A DNA stretch of 64,000 nucleotides from Paenibacillus sp. OVF10 (GTDB lineage: Bacteria > Bacillota > Bacilli > Paenibacillales > Paenibacillaceae). The notes under the pieces were generated by a model. The model did no database searches, was not told the origin of the DNA, and worked only from the letters and a program-made list of their open reading frames with translations. The stretch spans positions 6,448,001 to 6,512,000 of the forward strand of contig CP094668.1 of assembly GCA_022836915.1 (NCBI GenBank). Direction: 5' to 3'. Shown here piece by piece: positions 18,530 through 28,129 of this stretch; position 1 is the stretch's first letter; each line of letters starts with the position of its first letter. A program made the position numbers and the translations under genes.

Positions 18530-18816
18530 TTATTCTTCTTCTTGAACCGCGATCTCCCGCATGACTTGGGTCAGCGTTTCGGCTACAGCCTCTTCCAGAT
18601 CTGCAAGGCCCCCAAGTAAGAGATAATGCTTTTGTTGATTTGCCCAGAGCTATCCAGCAGACCGTCAACGCCATCCAACTCCGGTTCGATATCTGGCAAA
18701 TGATTGATGATTTCAGACATGCGTACAGCGACTTGGCGTTTGGCATCCAGCACACGTGCGATCTGCTGGTGAGAGTGTGCAATATGTGTGATGATTTCAT
18801 CGATTTTGCTCTGCAT
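18530..18816 (-). CDS. Small helical protein C, first gene of the operon, frameshifted
   Basis: 95 residues after repair, not recognised. It starts MQSKIDEIITHIAHSHQQIA, shares IAHSxQxxARxLD with small helical protein A, and continues VRMSEIINHLPDIEPELDG. One base added to the CCCCC run at 18609-18613 gives ISYLGGLADLEEAVAETLT and a stop at 18530 after an EEE end; without it the frame runs on differently and stops early. AAGGAGGAGG lies just before ATG 18816, the strongest ribosome site of the operon. It opens the 11-kb cluster, directly after the terminator of the cystine transporter. Confidence 0.7.
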
Positions 18817-18855
18817 GGTCCTCCTCCTTACCGTCACGGCCTGCTTCACCCATAG

Positions 18856-18900
18856 AAAAACCCGGCCTATCAGCATTTGCCTGTTACAGCATATGCCGGG
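18856..18900 (-). terminator. Terminator of the cystine transporter operon
   Basis: On the minus strand CCCGGC(AT) and GGCCGGG form a stem closed around about 25 bases, followed by TTTTTCT. It lies 40 bases after the ATPase gene and 40 bases before the next operon's first gene. Confidence 0.75.
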
Positions 18901-18937
18901 CCGGGATCGTCAGTTACTACAGCTTGCGCCTATATCG

Positions 18938-19690
18938 TCAGATGACATAACTCCAGTCGGAAGAATATCGACTGAGGAATTGGCGAGTACGTTCCTGCTT
19001 GGGACGTACAAACACCTCCTCCGGGGTTCCTTCCTCCACAACGGAACCTCCATCCATGAAAACAACCCGATTTGCCACCTCACGGGCAAACCCCATTTCA
19101 TGGGTGACTACAATCATGGTGATCCCCTCCTGAGCAATGGAGCGGATGACAGACAACACCTCACCCACAAGCTCGGGGTCCAGCGCTGATGTCGGTTCAT
19201 CAAACAAAATCACTTCGGGATTCAGTGCCAGCGCTCTGGCGATGCCCACCCGTTGCTGTTGTCCACCTGACAACATACTTGGATACTCATTGATTTTGGC
19301 AGACAGTCCGACTTGTTCAAGCACGCGCAAGGCACGCGTGCGGGCATCGGCTTTGGACATTTTCTGGGCAATAATTAATCCCTCGGTGACGTTATCCAGC
19401 ACTGTCTTGTGTTTGAACAGATTATAATGCTGGAACACCATCGCCGTTTTTCGTCTCAACTGCACAATGTCATGTTTGCGTGCATGCTTGCAATCGACGC
19501 TTAATCCACTGATCTGAACCTCGCCCTCATCGGCACGTTCCAGAAAATTGACGCAGCGCAGCAGCGTTGTTTTACCTGAGCCGCTCGGTCCAAGGATCGC
19601 TACGACATCGCCCTGTTCCACGGTCAGATCAATTCCCTTCAATACTTCCTGCTTGCCAAAAGTTTTGTGTATGTTTGTTAGTGTAATCAT
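18938..19690 (-). CDS. tcyN: L-cystine ABC transporter ATP-binding protein (TcyN-like)
   Basis: 250-residue polar amino acid ATPase. Walker A GPSGSGKTT, Q-loop MVFQHYNLF, signature LSGGQQQRVGIARALA, Walker B VILFDEPTSALD and H-loop VVTHEMGFAREVANR are all present. SLRR-type sequence IVQLRRKTAMVFQHYNLFKH and the operon of two permeases plus one binding protein match TcyJKLMN (YtmN) of Bacillus subtilis, a cystine importer; other polar amino acids are possible. The start overlaps the stop of the upstream permease gene. It is the last gene of its operon. Confidence 0.85.
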   Translation of the reverse strand: MITLTNIHKTFGKQEVLKGIDLTVEQGDVVAILGPSGSGKTTLLRCVNFLERADEGEVQISGLSVDCKHARKHDIVQLRRKTAMVFQHYNLFKHKTVLDNVTEGLIIAQKMSKADARTRALRVLEQVGLSAKINEYPSMLSGGQQQRVGIARALALNPEVILFDEPTSALDPELVGEVLSVIRSIAQEGITMIVVTHEMGFAREVANRVVFMDGGSVVEEGTPEEVFVRPKQERTRQFLSRYSSDWSYVI

Positions 19691-20396
19691 GACACGCCTC
19701 CTTTGCTGTACACGGCAACCCGACGCTCAAGCAGAGCAGTGATCCGCTCGGCAATGATGGTCAGCCCCCAGTAGATAAACGCTGCGGCGATAAAGGCCTC
19801 CAGAAACTTCAGACTGACGGATGCCACCACATCCGCTTTACCGAGTATATCCATCTGAGACACGGTAAAAGCGAGTGTTGATCCATGCAGGAACCCAACA
19901 AACATACTGCACAGGTTAGGCAATACAGCCCCGATCGCTTGAGGGATGATGATACGCCTTAAAGCCTGGAATGTGCTCATGCCTACAGCGTGAGCCGCCT
20001 CCATCTGGCCGATATCCACAGCAAGAATGCCTGAACGGATAATCTCGGACATATAGGCGCCCGCAGTGAGCGAGAAAGCAATCAGTACAAATACGAGAAT
20101 GGGAATCGACGAGGATTGAAAAGCCCAACCGTAACGTTCCGACAGCTTATCGATAATCATCGGAATGCCGTAATAGATGAGGAATAGATGCATCAGCATC
20201 GGTGTTCCACGCAGGAAAGAAACGTAGAAGTCAGCAATACGGTGAATCCACCGCACGCGATAGATACGGATCAGAGCTGTAGCCAGACCGATTCCGAAGC
20301 CTGCAATCAACGGAACAATCGTAATGACAAGTGTCAGTGGCAATGCCTTCAGGATTTGAAAAAAGATGTATAGATAAACTGGAGATCAATCGACAT
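19687..20396 (-). CDS. tcyM: L-cystine ABC transporter permease (TcyM-like), frameshifted
   Basis: Membrane subunit of about 236 residues. The start MSIDLQFIYTSFF lies at ATG 20396 (GGGGTGA before it). One base missing in the AAAAAA run 20359-20364 separates it from QILKALPLTLVITIVPLIAG. The permease body has five helices, FYVSFLRGTPMLMHLFLIYYG, the EAA loop MEAAHAVGMSTFQALRRIIIPQA, and a C-terminal helix before ALLERRVAVYSKGG. It pairs with the second permease immediately upstream, 4 bases away. Confidence 0.85.
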
Positions 20397-20400
20397 ATGC

Positions 20401-21144
20401 TCACCCCGCTATTCGTTTCAGGCGTTCGGCTCGAATTGCCGGTTTGCGTACAACTCTCTTGCGTTCATGACGCTGGAGTCTGCGTTCTGCAAAGGCAAAT
20501 CCTTTTTCAAGCACAATGACAATGACATAATAGACCACAGACAGACTGATATACACCTCAAGTGCGTGCGATGTAGCCGAAATTAACGTCTGCCCTCTGC
20601 CCACCATATCCATGACACCAATGGAGAAGGCCAAAGAAGTATCCTTCAATGAACCGATTAACGTATTGGCCATGTTCGGAAAAGCAACAATCAGTGCCTG
20701 TGGAACAACAATCCGCCGAAAAGACTGGAATGTGGTCATACCTGCAGCATAGGCTGCTTCCGTCTGGCCTTTATCCACACTGCGCACCGCTCCGCGAAAG
20801 ATCTCGGCAAAGGATGCCGCATCACTAAGCGCATAGGTCACAATGACAAATAACAACGGGTCGGTTCTCGACAGGTCGATGCCAATGGGTTTGAGCAGCT
20901 CGGGAAGTCCGTAATACACCAGGAACAATTTGATCAGGATCGGTGTGCCCCGCATGAATGAGACGTACAGGGTAGCCAACTGGCTTAGTACCGGAATCCG
21001 ATACAGCCGGGGAACGGCCAGAAGCACGCCGCCCACCAGTCCGAGCACGATGGAACCACCCAGTACAATCAGTGTTATATGCAAATATCGTAGCAGTTCC
21101 GGGATGAAATCCAGAACCAATGACAGATCAAATGATTTTCCCAT
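20401..21144 (-). CDS. tcyL: L-cystine ABC transporter permease (TcyL-like)
   Basis: 247-residue permease. It contains ELLRYLHITLIVLGGSIVLG, YVSFMRGTPILIKLFLVYYG and the EAA loop TEAAYAAGMTTFQSFRRIVVPQA that contacts the ATPase. The C-terminal end is unusually basic (RRLQRHERKRVVRKPAIRAERLKR) and cytoplasmic. It lies 23 bases after the binding-protein gene. Heterodimeric permeases of this kind are typical for TcyL/TcyM. Confidence 0.85.
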   Translation of the reverse strand: MGKSFDLSLVLDFIPELLRYLHITLIVLGGSIVLGLVGGVLLAVPRLYRIPVLSQLATLYVSFMRGTPILIKLFLVYYGLPELLKPIGIDLSRTDPLLFVIVTYALSDAASFAEIFRGAVRSVDKGQTEAAYAAGMTTFQSFRRIVVPQALIVAFPNMANTLIGSLKDTSLAFSIGVMDMVGRGQTLISATSHALEVYISLSVVYYVIVIVLEKGFAFAERRLQRHERKRVVRKPAIRAERLKRIAG

Positions 21145-21167
21145 TACCGCTGCACACCTTTCTCAGA

Positions 21168-22005
21168 CTACTCTTCAACCGTATAGTCAGCTCCAAGCCA
21201 CTCAGTGCTCAGTTTGCCTAACGTTCCATCTTCTTTGATCGCTTTGAGCGCTTCGTCCACTTTGGTTTTGAGCTCCTGCTCATCTTTGTTCAGAATGAAG
21301 TACACTTTGGAGTTGGAGAGGGCATCTCCTACCGTTTTCAACTGAGCATCAACCGCCTTATTCTGATAATCAATGGCAAACTGCGTGCTGATGGTGGCAT
21401 CCACCCGGCCTGTTTTGATCTGGGTAATGGTATCCTCACCCGCTCCGGAATAAACGATATCAATCCCGTTGCCATTCGCTGCATTCCATTTCTCAGCAAG
21501 TACAGCCGCATTACTTGTAGCACCAACAATCAGTTTTTTCCCTTTGAGATCCTCAATCGATTTTACTTCCTCATTTTTCTGACTTACGACAATTTTATTT
21601 GGAAAAATATTATAGGCTTCATCATTAAACAGGAACTTGGCCTGTCTCTCATCATTCACTTCCATCTGGTGAGCGATCAGGTCAATTTTTTCGTTTCCAG
21701 ACTCAGCAGCAGGTTTTTGAAATCCATCGTGCTGAATTCGAATTCATATTCAGGCAAACGTTTGTCGATCTCCCGGATCAGTTCCACATCATAACCTGTT
21801 AACTTGCCATTCTCATCAATGAAGCAGACATTCGGGAATTGTGTACCTGTTCCTACAATGATCTTTTTCACTTTGGTGTCGCCTGCTGCCGAAGCAGATT
21901 CTGAATCATTACTTGCAGTTCCTGTGCTGCATCCAGCCAGTACCGCCAGCATTGTAATGAACAGCAGTGCTGTCCGGAATTTTTGAATCCCCGTTTTTTA
22001 ACCAT
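21168..22005 (-). CDS. Cystine-binding lipoprotein (TcyJ/TcyK-like), two frameshifts
   Basis: Extracellular substrate-binding protein of family 3, 279 residues after repair. The start is MVKKTGIQKFRTALLFITML with lipobox LAGC. KKIIVGTGTQFPNVCF and GYDVELIREIDKRLPEYEFEF form lobe 1; DLIAHQMEVNDERQAKFLF and KKLIVGATSNAAVLAEKW follow. Two bases are missing: one in the TTTTTT run 21994-21999, which otherwise hides the start, and one near 21704. GGAGA lies before ATG 22005. It is the first gene of the operon. No CymR-type site could be identified with confidence upstream. Confidence 0.82.
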
Positions 22006-22303
22006 TCCCAATCTCCTCCACAGGCTGTTATCACAGCGAATATGATGTGTACTCCCATTCCTCTACCCTATTAACAAACCATTCTTACTTGTATAGTCGG
22101 AATTAGGTTGAACAAAGAATATCATTACAAGTCATCTTAGGGCAATAACTAAACTAATAGGACATCCTGATATGGTTATAGGATTTCTCTATAGTACAAG
22201 AAAAAGCCATCCCCAATATCGATTGGTGGATGACTTCTTCTTGTATGACTCTTACTGATTATACCATTTTGGCGGTGCATCACTTGGTGTATACACTACT
22301 CAT
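22006..22303. other. Intergenic region upstream of the cystine operon
   Basis: About 300 bases. It must hold the promoter of the cystine operon, but no clear -35/-10 pair is convincing. A terminator for the next minus-strand gene (22201-22236) lies inside: AAGCCATCC-CCAAT pairs with ATTGGTGGATGACTT and is followed on the minus strand by TTTTTC. Confidence 0.5.
22201..22236 (-). terminator. Terminator of the 110-residue helical gene
   Basis: Imperfect stem (AAGTCATCCACCAAT with ATTGGGGATGGCTT, minus strand) ending in TTTTTC, about 65 bases after the gene's stop codon. Confidence 0.65.
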
Positions 22304-22636
22304 CTATCTGCGACTCGCCCATTTAATTTTACGTGCAACTTCCACTCGCTGTAATTGTAAGAGACCGATCCGTTCCTCGAACTTCTTGCGTTCGTCCATG
22401 GAATGAGCGGCATGAATCTGGTGGCACAGACCTGTCAGTTTGCTGTTGATGTAATCAAACCGTGTCCATAATTCCTCTTCAGGTGTGCGTTGCTGCTCCG
22501 TCGCCGTCTGAAATATTTTGAGTTGGCGGATAAGGGATTGTTGCCATTCCTGATCCTGAATTTGGATGGCAAAATGCAAAAGATCCAGATAGTCATCGAT
22601 TTGCAACGAAACGCCGCAATCAGATTTAGTGTTCAT
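22304..22636 (-). CDS. Hypothetical helical protein, 110 residues
   Basis: Not recognised. It starts MNTKSDCGVSLQIDDYLDLL, is largely alpha-helical and charged (RQLKIFQTATEQQRTPEEEL, FDYINSKLTGLCHQIH, ERKKFEERIGLLQLQ) and ends in a basic KIKWASRR. AAGGAGAG lies 7 bases before ATG, and a terminator follows, so it forms its own transcription unit. No signal peptide, membrane helix or catalytic motif is visible. Confidence 0.7.
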   Translation of the reverse strand: MNTKSDCGVSLQIDDYLDLLHFAIQIQDQEWQQSLIRQLKIFQTATEQQRTPEEELWTRFDYINSKLTGLCHQIHAAHSMDERKKFEERIGLLQLQRVEVARKIKWASRR

Positions 22637-22828
22637 CGTCGTCTCTCCTTATTTCAGTACTTGGCTGGAATCCATTACTTCTATCTTACAGGAACAAGCC
22701 CACTGAAAGCGAGTACTGAACGATTAAATTTTGGGAAAATTTTTATTTTTTTATGTTAAAACAGCTTTACATTTCCATTAAGACCAATTTGGCAGGATAT
22801 TGATATTGGTACATATGAAATTGGTAAT

Positions 22829-22875
22829 AAAAACCCGCGTTAAGGAAAAAAGTTCTTTCCTCAAAACGAGTTTTT
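22829..22875 (-). terminator. Terminator of modAB
   Basis: On the minus strand AAACTCGTT pairs with AACGCGGGTTT, with an inner GAGGAAA/TTTCCTT stem, followed by a T-run. It lies about 40 bases after modB. Confidence 0.7.
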
Positions 22876-22909
22876 CATCATTTTATATATAATATTAACA
22901 CATATCAAA

Positions 22910-23595
22910 TTAGTCATTTTTTCCATCTCGCTGCTGTCTGGTCATCAGTAACATGATAAACGAGATGATGATAATGGAAATAGTCCATGCCCAAGCCATG
23001 GTCTGATTGCCCGAATCCACAGCGACATAGATTGCCGTGGGTACCGTTTGTGTTTTGCCTGGAATATTCCCTGCAATCATCAGTGTGGCTCCGAATTCCC
23101 CGAGTGCGCGGGCAAAGCCCAGGATGAAGGCGGTCATCAATGCTCTGCCTGCGAGCGGCAGGGAGATGTAACGAAAAACCTGCCACTCATCCGCCCCAAT
23201 CGAACGACCCGCATCTTCCAGATCCCGATCCACACCACTGAATCCCGATTTCATCGTCTGATACACAAGTGGAAAAGCAACCACCACCGAAGCAATCACC
23301 GCAGCCCACCAGGTGAATATAACCGGAGCGGAGAATATGGCTTCAATCCATTGTCCAAACAGACTTTTACGCCCCAGTATGACAAGTAACAGAAATCCAA
23401 CCACCGTTGGGGAAGGACTAGCGGCAGCATAAATGCCGTTTCCAGCAGGATCTTTCCCCGAAATGAAGAACGTGACATCTTCCAGGCTATCGCAACTCCG
23501 AGCACAGTGGCCACCACGCTGGATAACAGCGCAACCTGAAGTGACAAGCGCACCGGTGACCAGAATACGGACCAGTCTATGGCGTTCACATTCAT
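22910..23595 (-). CDS. modB: Molybdate ABC transporter permease ModB, frameshifted
   Basis: 228-residue membrane subunit of the molybdate importer. The start MNVNAIDWSVFWSPVRLSLQ leads into ETAFMLPLVLPPTVVGFLLL once one base is added to the GGGG run at 23409-23412. Later motifs are FPLVYQTMKSGF, the EAA loop LEDAGRSIGADEWQVFRYISLPLA, and RALGEFGATLMIAGNIPGKTQT, a signature of ModB/CysT permeases. The ATG overlaps the modA stop. No ATPase gene (modC) follows, so the ATPase must be encoded elsewhere or shared. Confidence 0.88.
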
Positions 23596-24464
23596 TCCGG
23601 AATTGTGAATCCGTATTTCGCAAAGATATCGAGCACTTCAGGGGTTTGTAAATACGCATAAAATTGTTCGGCCTCTGTACGGTGTTTGGTTCCTTCAATA
23701 ATGCCTATTGGATAATTGGCGGGAGTGTAACTTTTCTTGTCCACCTCAAACGCAATTTTCACCTGATCCGAAGTAAGAGCATCCGTTTTATATACAAATC
23801 CTGCATCAGCGTTACCTGTCTCTACATATTGAAGAACCTGTCTAACGTCTTTCCCCTGCACAAGCTTGCTTTCCAGTTCATCCCACAGCTTGGCATTGGT
23901 CAGAGCTTCCTTGGCATAGGTTCCCGCAGGAACACTTTCTGGAATCCCAATGGCTACCGTCTTGATGGAGTCGCTGGTGAGATCCGTTTCACTGGTTACT
24001 GTGTGGGTCCCATCTGCTGGCACTATGGCCACCAGTGAATTCTGTAGCAAATTCTTCTGATCGCCCGATGCAATCAGGCTTTCATCCACTAGCGCATTCA
24101 TATTTTTTGTTGCCGCCGATACAAAAACATCAGCCGGGGCACCCTGTTCAATCTGCTGTTGCAAGGCACCCGAGGCGCCAAAGTTAAAATTAAGTTCTAT
24201 ATAAGGATTAGCTAGCTCATAATTGGTTTCAATCTCTTTCATCGCATCGGTCAGACTGGCCGCCGCAGAGATTGTCAGATCTACCGTTTCCTGCGGATCA
24301 GTATTTCCTGCTGACGAACTTTCACCTGATGCCGCTGGCGTTGAGGTCGTTTGTTCTGCACCCGTGGATGTATCCGTAGTGCCCGTGCTTGCGCCACAAC
24401 CAGCCAATACAAGAGCCAGTCCCAGTGACATACTTCCCAACACATATCCGATTCTCTTTCTCAT
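23592..24464 (-). CDS. modA: Molybdate-binding lipoprotein ModA
   Basis: Extracellular oxyanion-binding lipoprotein of 290 residues. The signal peptide ends at lipobox LAGC (residues 20-23), followed by a Thr/Ser-rich spacer to about residue 58. The binding core starts DLTISAAASLTDAMKEIE, then FNFGASGALQQQIEQGAPADVFVSAA, and has TVAIGIPESVPAGTYAKEAL and GNADAGFVYKTDA, all typical of ModA. GGGGGAG lies 6 bases before ATG. It is divergent from a HTH/periplasmic-binding-like regulator. Confidence 0.92.
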   Translation of the reverse strand: MRKRIGYVLGSMSLGLALVLAGCGASTGTTDTSTGAEQTTSTPAASGESSSAGNTDPQETVDLTISAAASLTDAMKEIETNYELANPYIELNFNFGASGALQQQIEQGAPADVFVSAATKNMNALVDESLIASGDQKNLLQNSLVAIVPADGTHTVTSETDLTSDSIKTVAIGIPESVPAGTYAKEALTNAKLWDELESKLVQGKDVRQVLQYVETGNADAGFVYKTDALTSDQVKIAFEVDKKSYTPANYPIGIIEGTKHRTEAEQFYAYLQTPEVLDIFAKYGFTIPE

Positions 24465-24491
24465 TCATTTCTCCCCCAACGTTATCTTTGG

Positions 24492-24526
24492 TTATAACTA
24501 GTTATAATTGATTATATCTAATTATA
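24492..24526. promoter_or_regulatory. Four TTATA repeats at exact 10-bp intervals upstream of modA
   Basis: TTATA occurs at 24492, 24502, 24512 and 24522, that is with one helical turn between copies, so all face the same side of the DNA. The array starts 28 bp upstream of the modA start and lies in the divergent promoter region shared with the regulator gene. I infer an operator for that regulator or a core promoter with redundant elements; no equivalent array was seen elsewhere in the window. Confidence 0.55.
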
Positions 24527-24701
24527 CACAAGACAAAAAAAATGGGAAGGTGATTAAGATCACATTTGATTTTTGTTATCTGTCCTATGCGTTTATTGCG
24601 TGTTCTCAGGTTTATGGCATCCCTCAATTAATGATATAGTACAATAAACATTCATAACAAAACCATAATTGCTCTATACCTTTGAAGGAGGATCTTCACT
24701 T

Positions 24702-25743
24702 ATGACGGAGGAGCAATCCTACACTACCGAAGAAATATCCAAGCTGCTCAAAATATCGAAACTGACGGTCTATGACCTGATCAAAAGGAGACCTCGTCGC
24801 ATACCGTGTGGGTAAACAAATGCGAATTGATGCAACCGATCTGGAGGCATATAAACGTCGCTCCAAACAACTTCAGTCCTCAGGTCAGCGTATCCCGACT
24901 CCTCATCAGACCTCGGCATCAGGAACTCATCCAGGTCAGGGTGATTTTCAGGGAACTTCCTTACAATTGACTACACCTGTAGGGTCTGCGCATGCGATTA
25001 CTCCAGCGAGTTCTGCTCATGCAATGACTGCTGTACCACGGCATCTGGTCATAACAGGTCAGGATGTCAGTCTGGATATCCTAATGCGCCATATGGAAAA
25101 ACAAACTCGGGACTTTCGTCCGCTACGCTCGTTCATGGGTAGTCTGGATGGGCTTATCTCGATGTATCGCGGTGAGTCCGATCTGGTCAGCACCCATCTG
25201 CTCGACGGAGATACCGGTGAGTATAATCTGCCGTATATTCGCAAAATTCTGACGGGACGATCTTATGTTGTGGTGAACCTGCTATCACGACCTGCCGGAC
25301 TGTATGTACAGCGTGGTAATCCGCAGAACTTGCAGAATTGGACCGATCTGAGCAAGTCTGAACTTCGACTCGCTAACCGGGAGATAGGTTCTGGCGCGCG
25401 AGTATTGCTGGATGAGCAACTTCGACTGCATGGAATTCCTGTCGCAGGTCTGATCGGATATCAAGTCGAAGAAACCAGTCACATGGGCGTGGCGGCCAAA
25501 GTCAGTTCAGGCGAAGCTGATGTCGGAGTTGGCATTGAGAAGGCTGCGCGACTTGTGGGACAGGTTGATTTTATCCCGCTCGTTCAGGAACGTTATGATC
25601 TAGTCATGCTGAGGAAGCAAGGTAATGAAGCCTGGACAAAATCTGTACTGCGGATTCTCCAATCGCCGGAGTTCAGGCAGGAACTGCAATCATTCGAGGG
25701 ATATGATGTATCCCGGACAGGTGAAATTTTGTACGAAGCATAG
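24702..25743 (+). CDS. HTH regulator with molybdate-binding-like domain, frameshifted
   Basis: Transcription regulator of about 347 residues with an excisionase-type helix-turn-helix (YTTEEISKLLKISKLTVYDLI, then GDLVAYRVGKQMRIDATDLE). A linker of about 60 residues follows, then a periplasmic-binding-like domain (PF12727 type) from LDILMRHMEKQTRDFRPL through SFMGSLDGLISMYRGESD to VGVGIEKAARLVGQVDFIPL. The HTH frame and the rest are joined if two A's are added to the AAAA run at 24783-24786 (LIKKGDLVAYR). AAGGAGG precedes ATG 24702. Divergence from modAB makes molybdate or tungstate sensing likely; the operator may be the phased TTATA array. Confidence 0.8.
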
Positions 25744-25801
25744 TTATACGAAATAAGTTCATGCTAAATATATGTTACACATCACATCATGCATATACAA
25801 A

Positions 25802-25826
25802 ACGCCTTGCAATGGCTGCAAGGCGT
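25802..25826. terminator. Bidirectional terminator
   Basis: Perfect 10-bp stem ACGCCTTGCA / TGCAAGGCGT with a 5-base loop, flanked by CTTT on the plus side and TTTTG on the minus side, between convergent genes. Confidence 0.85.
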
Positions 25827-25875
25827 CTTTGGTGTTTCTTTCTATATATAACGCATATATGGATGAATGGATTGC

Positions 25876-27948
25876 TTAATGTGGCAAATCGATCTCAAAA
25901 ATGAACACACCATACGCGGGCATGTTGATCTCATTCTGAAGTGTTGTACCTGACAGTAACTCTTTTGCTTGCTTCTTAAGCTTAATGGGTACTTGTTGAT
26001 CCGAGTAGTTGAGTAAAAATAAATAAGCTTTATCCTTACCGGAACGGATACCAAGCTCAACTTCGGACGGTACCTCTACCAGGTCATCCACAGGTGAAGA
26101 TAGCCCTATTTCATCCAGGAGAGCATCTACGACCGGTTCAATGTAAGCCGCTCCATAATACCATACTTGTCCCTGACCTACTGCACGTTTGGTCAATGCA
26201 GGACTACCTGCATAATATTCGGATGCATACTCGGCTACGACCTGTACGTCAGGATGCTCCACATGAAGAACTTCGTTAAATCCGGCCGTTGACGTTCCCT
26301 CCTGAAGTCGCTCACTCGCCCCTTTCCATTGCAGCTCAGCTGCGGAAATGGTTCCTTTGATTAAGGTAAAGTCCTCTACGGTTACACCACACAACTCAGC
26401 GACAGCCCCAGGGAACGGTCTCATGTAACAATGCCCCTTGAGATCCTTATATCCGGTGCGAGCACCGAAAAACAGAGTGCCTCCTTGACTGACATAGGCT
26501 TGGAGAAGTTCTGCTGTCTCGTCTGTCATGATGGCCGGGTGAGCATAGATGATCACCTTATATTCGGATAACTCTTCCAGTGTTGTCGTTGGTTGCAGTG
26601 TAACCATGTCCGTCGGAATATGACGATACTGGAGCTGCTTATACCAGGAGCGTACACTCTGTTGCTGAAGCGGACCGTGCCACTCGTCCAACTCCCCGTC
26701 CCAGATATTATCGTAATCCTGCAGGATGGCAACATCGGCTTGATATGTAGTGCCCGCAATAACACGCCCGATCTTGGCAAACTCTTCCCCTACTTGTGCA
26801 ACCTCGCGTACCCTTCTGTTGGGCTGATTATGGTAATCATTGATGCCATGCCAGTACATCTCGGTGCCAAATGTTGCCGTCCGCCAGCGGAAGTAGACGA
26901 GCAGATCTGTTCCATGAAGAACAGATTGATACGACCATAATCGGATCTGTCCCGGTCTTGGCGTACCCATGCCTATACTGTCGACCCAGCCTCCTGGCCC
27001 AGACTGTTGTTCCATGACGCAGAAGTTCGGTGACATATTGCGCACGTTCGACAGTTTCATGCTCCAGGCCCGATCTTGTAATGAGTTATCGTCTGTCCCT
27101 GGGAAGATCGTGGCAAACTGCGGATACGAATCATAGGAGAAGAAATCCAACAGGTCTTCTGTCATTTCATGATTATCCAAGTGTCCAAACGTACCGTTCG
27201 TTGTGATCCAATGTTTCGGATCCAGTTCCCGAATGATCTCCACCTGAAGTTTGGCAAATGAAATGGTATTTGCTGAGATGAATCTCTTTTCATCTAATGC
27301 CAGGTGAGGATTTGGCGATTGGCTGACCATATTTCGGGTAAGGTGAACTTGCTCCCAGTCGGAATAGGTCTGACTCCAGAAAACGGTTCCCCAAGCCTGG
27401 TTCAGGTTCTCCAACGATTCATAACGATTCTTAAGCCATTCACGGAAGGCGACATGGTCAGCCTCAGCATAGAAAACATCCATATGACAATTGAATTCGT
27501 TATCGATCTGCCATCCAATGAGAGCAGGATGATCTTTATAGGCAATCACCATATTACGCACGATTTTCTCACATTGCTGTCTGTAGATTGGGCTGCTGTA
27601 GTTGGTATGGCGTCGCATACCGTGTTGATACAATACCCCGTCCTTATTTGCGTTTAATACTTCAGGATATTTGGATGTTAACCATGCTGGTGGAGTTGCA
27701 GTAGGTGTTCCCAAAATAACGCTTAAACCGTATTGATGCGCCAGATCCAGTGCCTTCTGGAAAAAACTAAAATCGAACTGACTTTCTTCCGGTTCAAAGA
27801 TGGACCATGCAAATTCAGCCATCCGAATAACTGTGATATTCATCTCTTTCATTCTACGGAAATCGTCCTCCCACAACGCTTCCGACCAGTGCTCAGGGTA
27901 ATAACAGACCCCCATTTTTAATTCATCCAATTGGATTGATTTTGCCAC
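25876..27948 (-). CDS. Beta-galactosidase, glycoside hydrolase family 42
   Basis: About 690-residue cytoplasmic enzyme that hydrolyses beta-galactosides, often plant galactan fragments. The start KMGVCYYPEHWSEALWEDDF is the family hallmark. The acid/base Glu is in WQIDNEFNCHMD and the nucleophile Glu in FCVMEQQSGPGGW. A trimerisation domain (QYRHIPTDMVTLQPTTTLEEL) and a C-terminal beta domain follow. GTG 27948 is chosen because GGGGGC and AAAGG lie before it and the upstream extension lacks family similarity. No signal peptide. It is divergent from an AraC regulator, its probable activator. Confidence 0.9.
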   Translation of the reverse strand: MAKSIQLDELKMGVCYYPEHWSEALWEDDFRRMKEMNITVIRMAEFAWSIFEPEESQFDFSFFQKALDLAHQYGLSVILGTPTATPPAWLTSKYPEVLNANKDGVLYQHGMRRHTNYSSPIYRQQCEKIVRNMVIAYKDHPALIGWQIDNEFNCHMDVFYAEADHVAFREWLKNRYESLENLNQAWGTVFWSQTYSDWEQVHLTRNMVSQSPNPHLALDEKRFISANTISFAKLQVEIIRELDPKHWITTNGTFGHLDNHEMTEDLLDFFSYDSYPQFATIFPGTDDNSLQDRAWSMKLSNVRNMSPNFCVMEQQSGPGGWVDSIGMGTPRPGQIRLWSYQSVLHGTDLLVYFRWRTATFGTEMYWHGINDYHNQPNRRVREVAQVGEEFAKIGRVIAGTTYQADVAILQDYDNIWDGELDEWHGPLQQQSVRSWYKQLQYRHIPTDMVTLQPTTTLEELSEYKVIIYAHPAIMTDETAELLQAYVSQGGTLFFGARTGYKDLKGHCYMRPFPGAVAELCGVTVEDFTLIKGTISAAELQWKGASERLQEGTSTAGFNEVLHVEHPDVQVVAEYASEYYAGSPALTKRAVGQGQVWYYGAAYIEPVVDALLDEIGLSSPVDDLVEVPSEVELGIRSGKDKAYLFLLNYSDQQVPIKLKKQAKELLSGTTLQNEINMPAYGVFIFEIDLPH

Positions 27949-28129
27949 CTTTAATTGCCCCCTTAACCTGCCATATTGCCTCCATTCTATTGGAACCTTC
28001 ACATATAATAAATGACAAGATTATGCGACTTATAATAAAATATTGTCATTGCTGAATATTCAAATAACAGTGGGCTGAATCTATTTCAGTTCACTACATA
28101 AAAATATTGCGTTTAAATGGAGGATGCAC

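Noticed and set aside
22006..22200. CymR-type operator upstream of the cystine operon
   Set aside because: AT-rich fragments such as AATTCCGACTATA are suggestive, but I could not match a consensus with confidence.
23596..23698. Upstream extension of the modB frame to 23698
   Set aside because: The extension is the wrong frame through modA; the real start overlaps the modA stop at 23592-23595 and needs one base added at 23409-23412.
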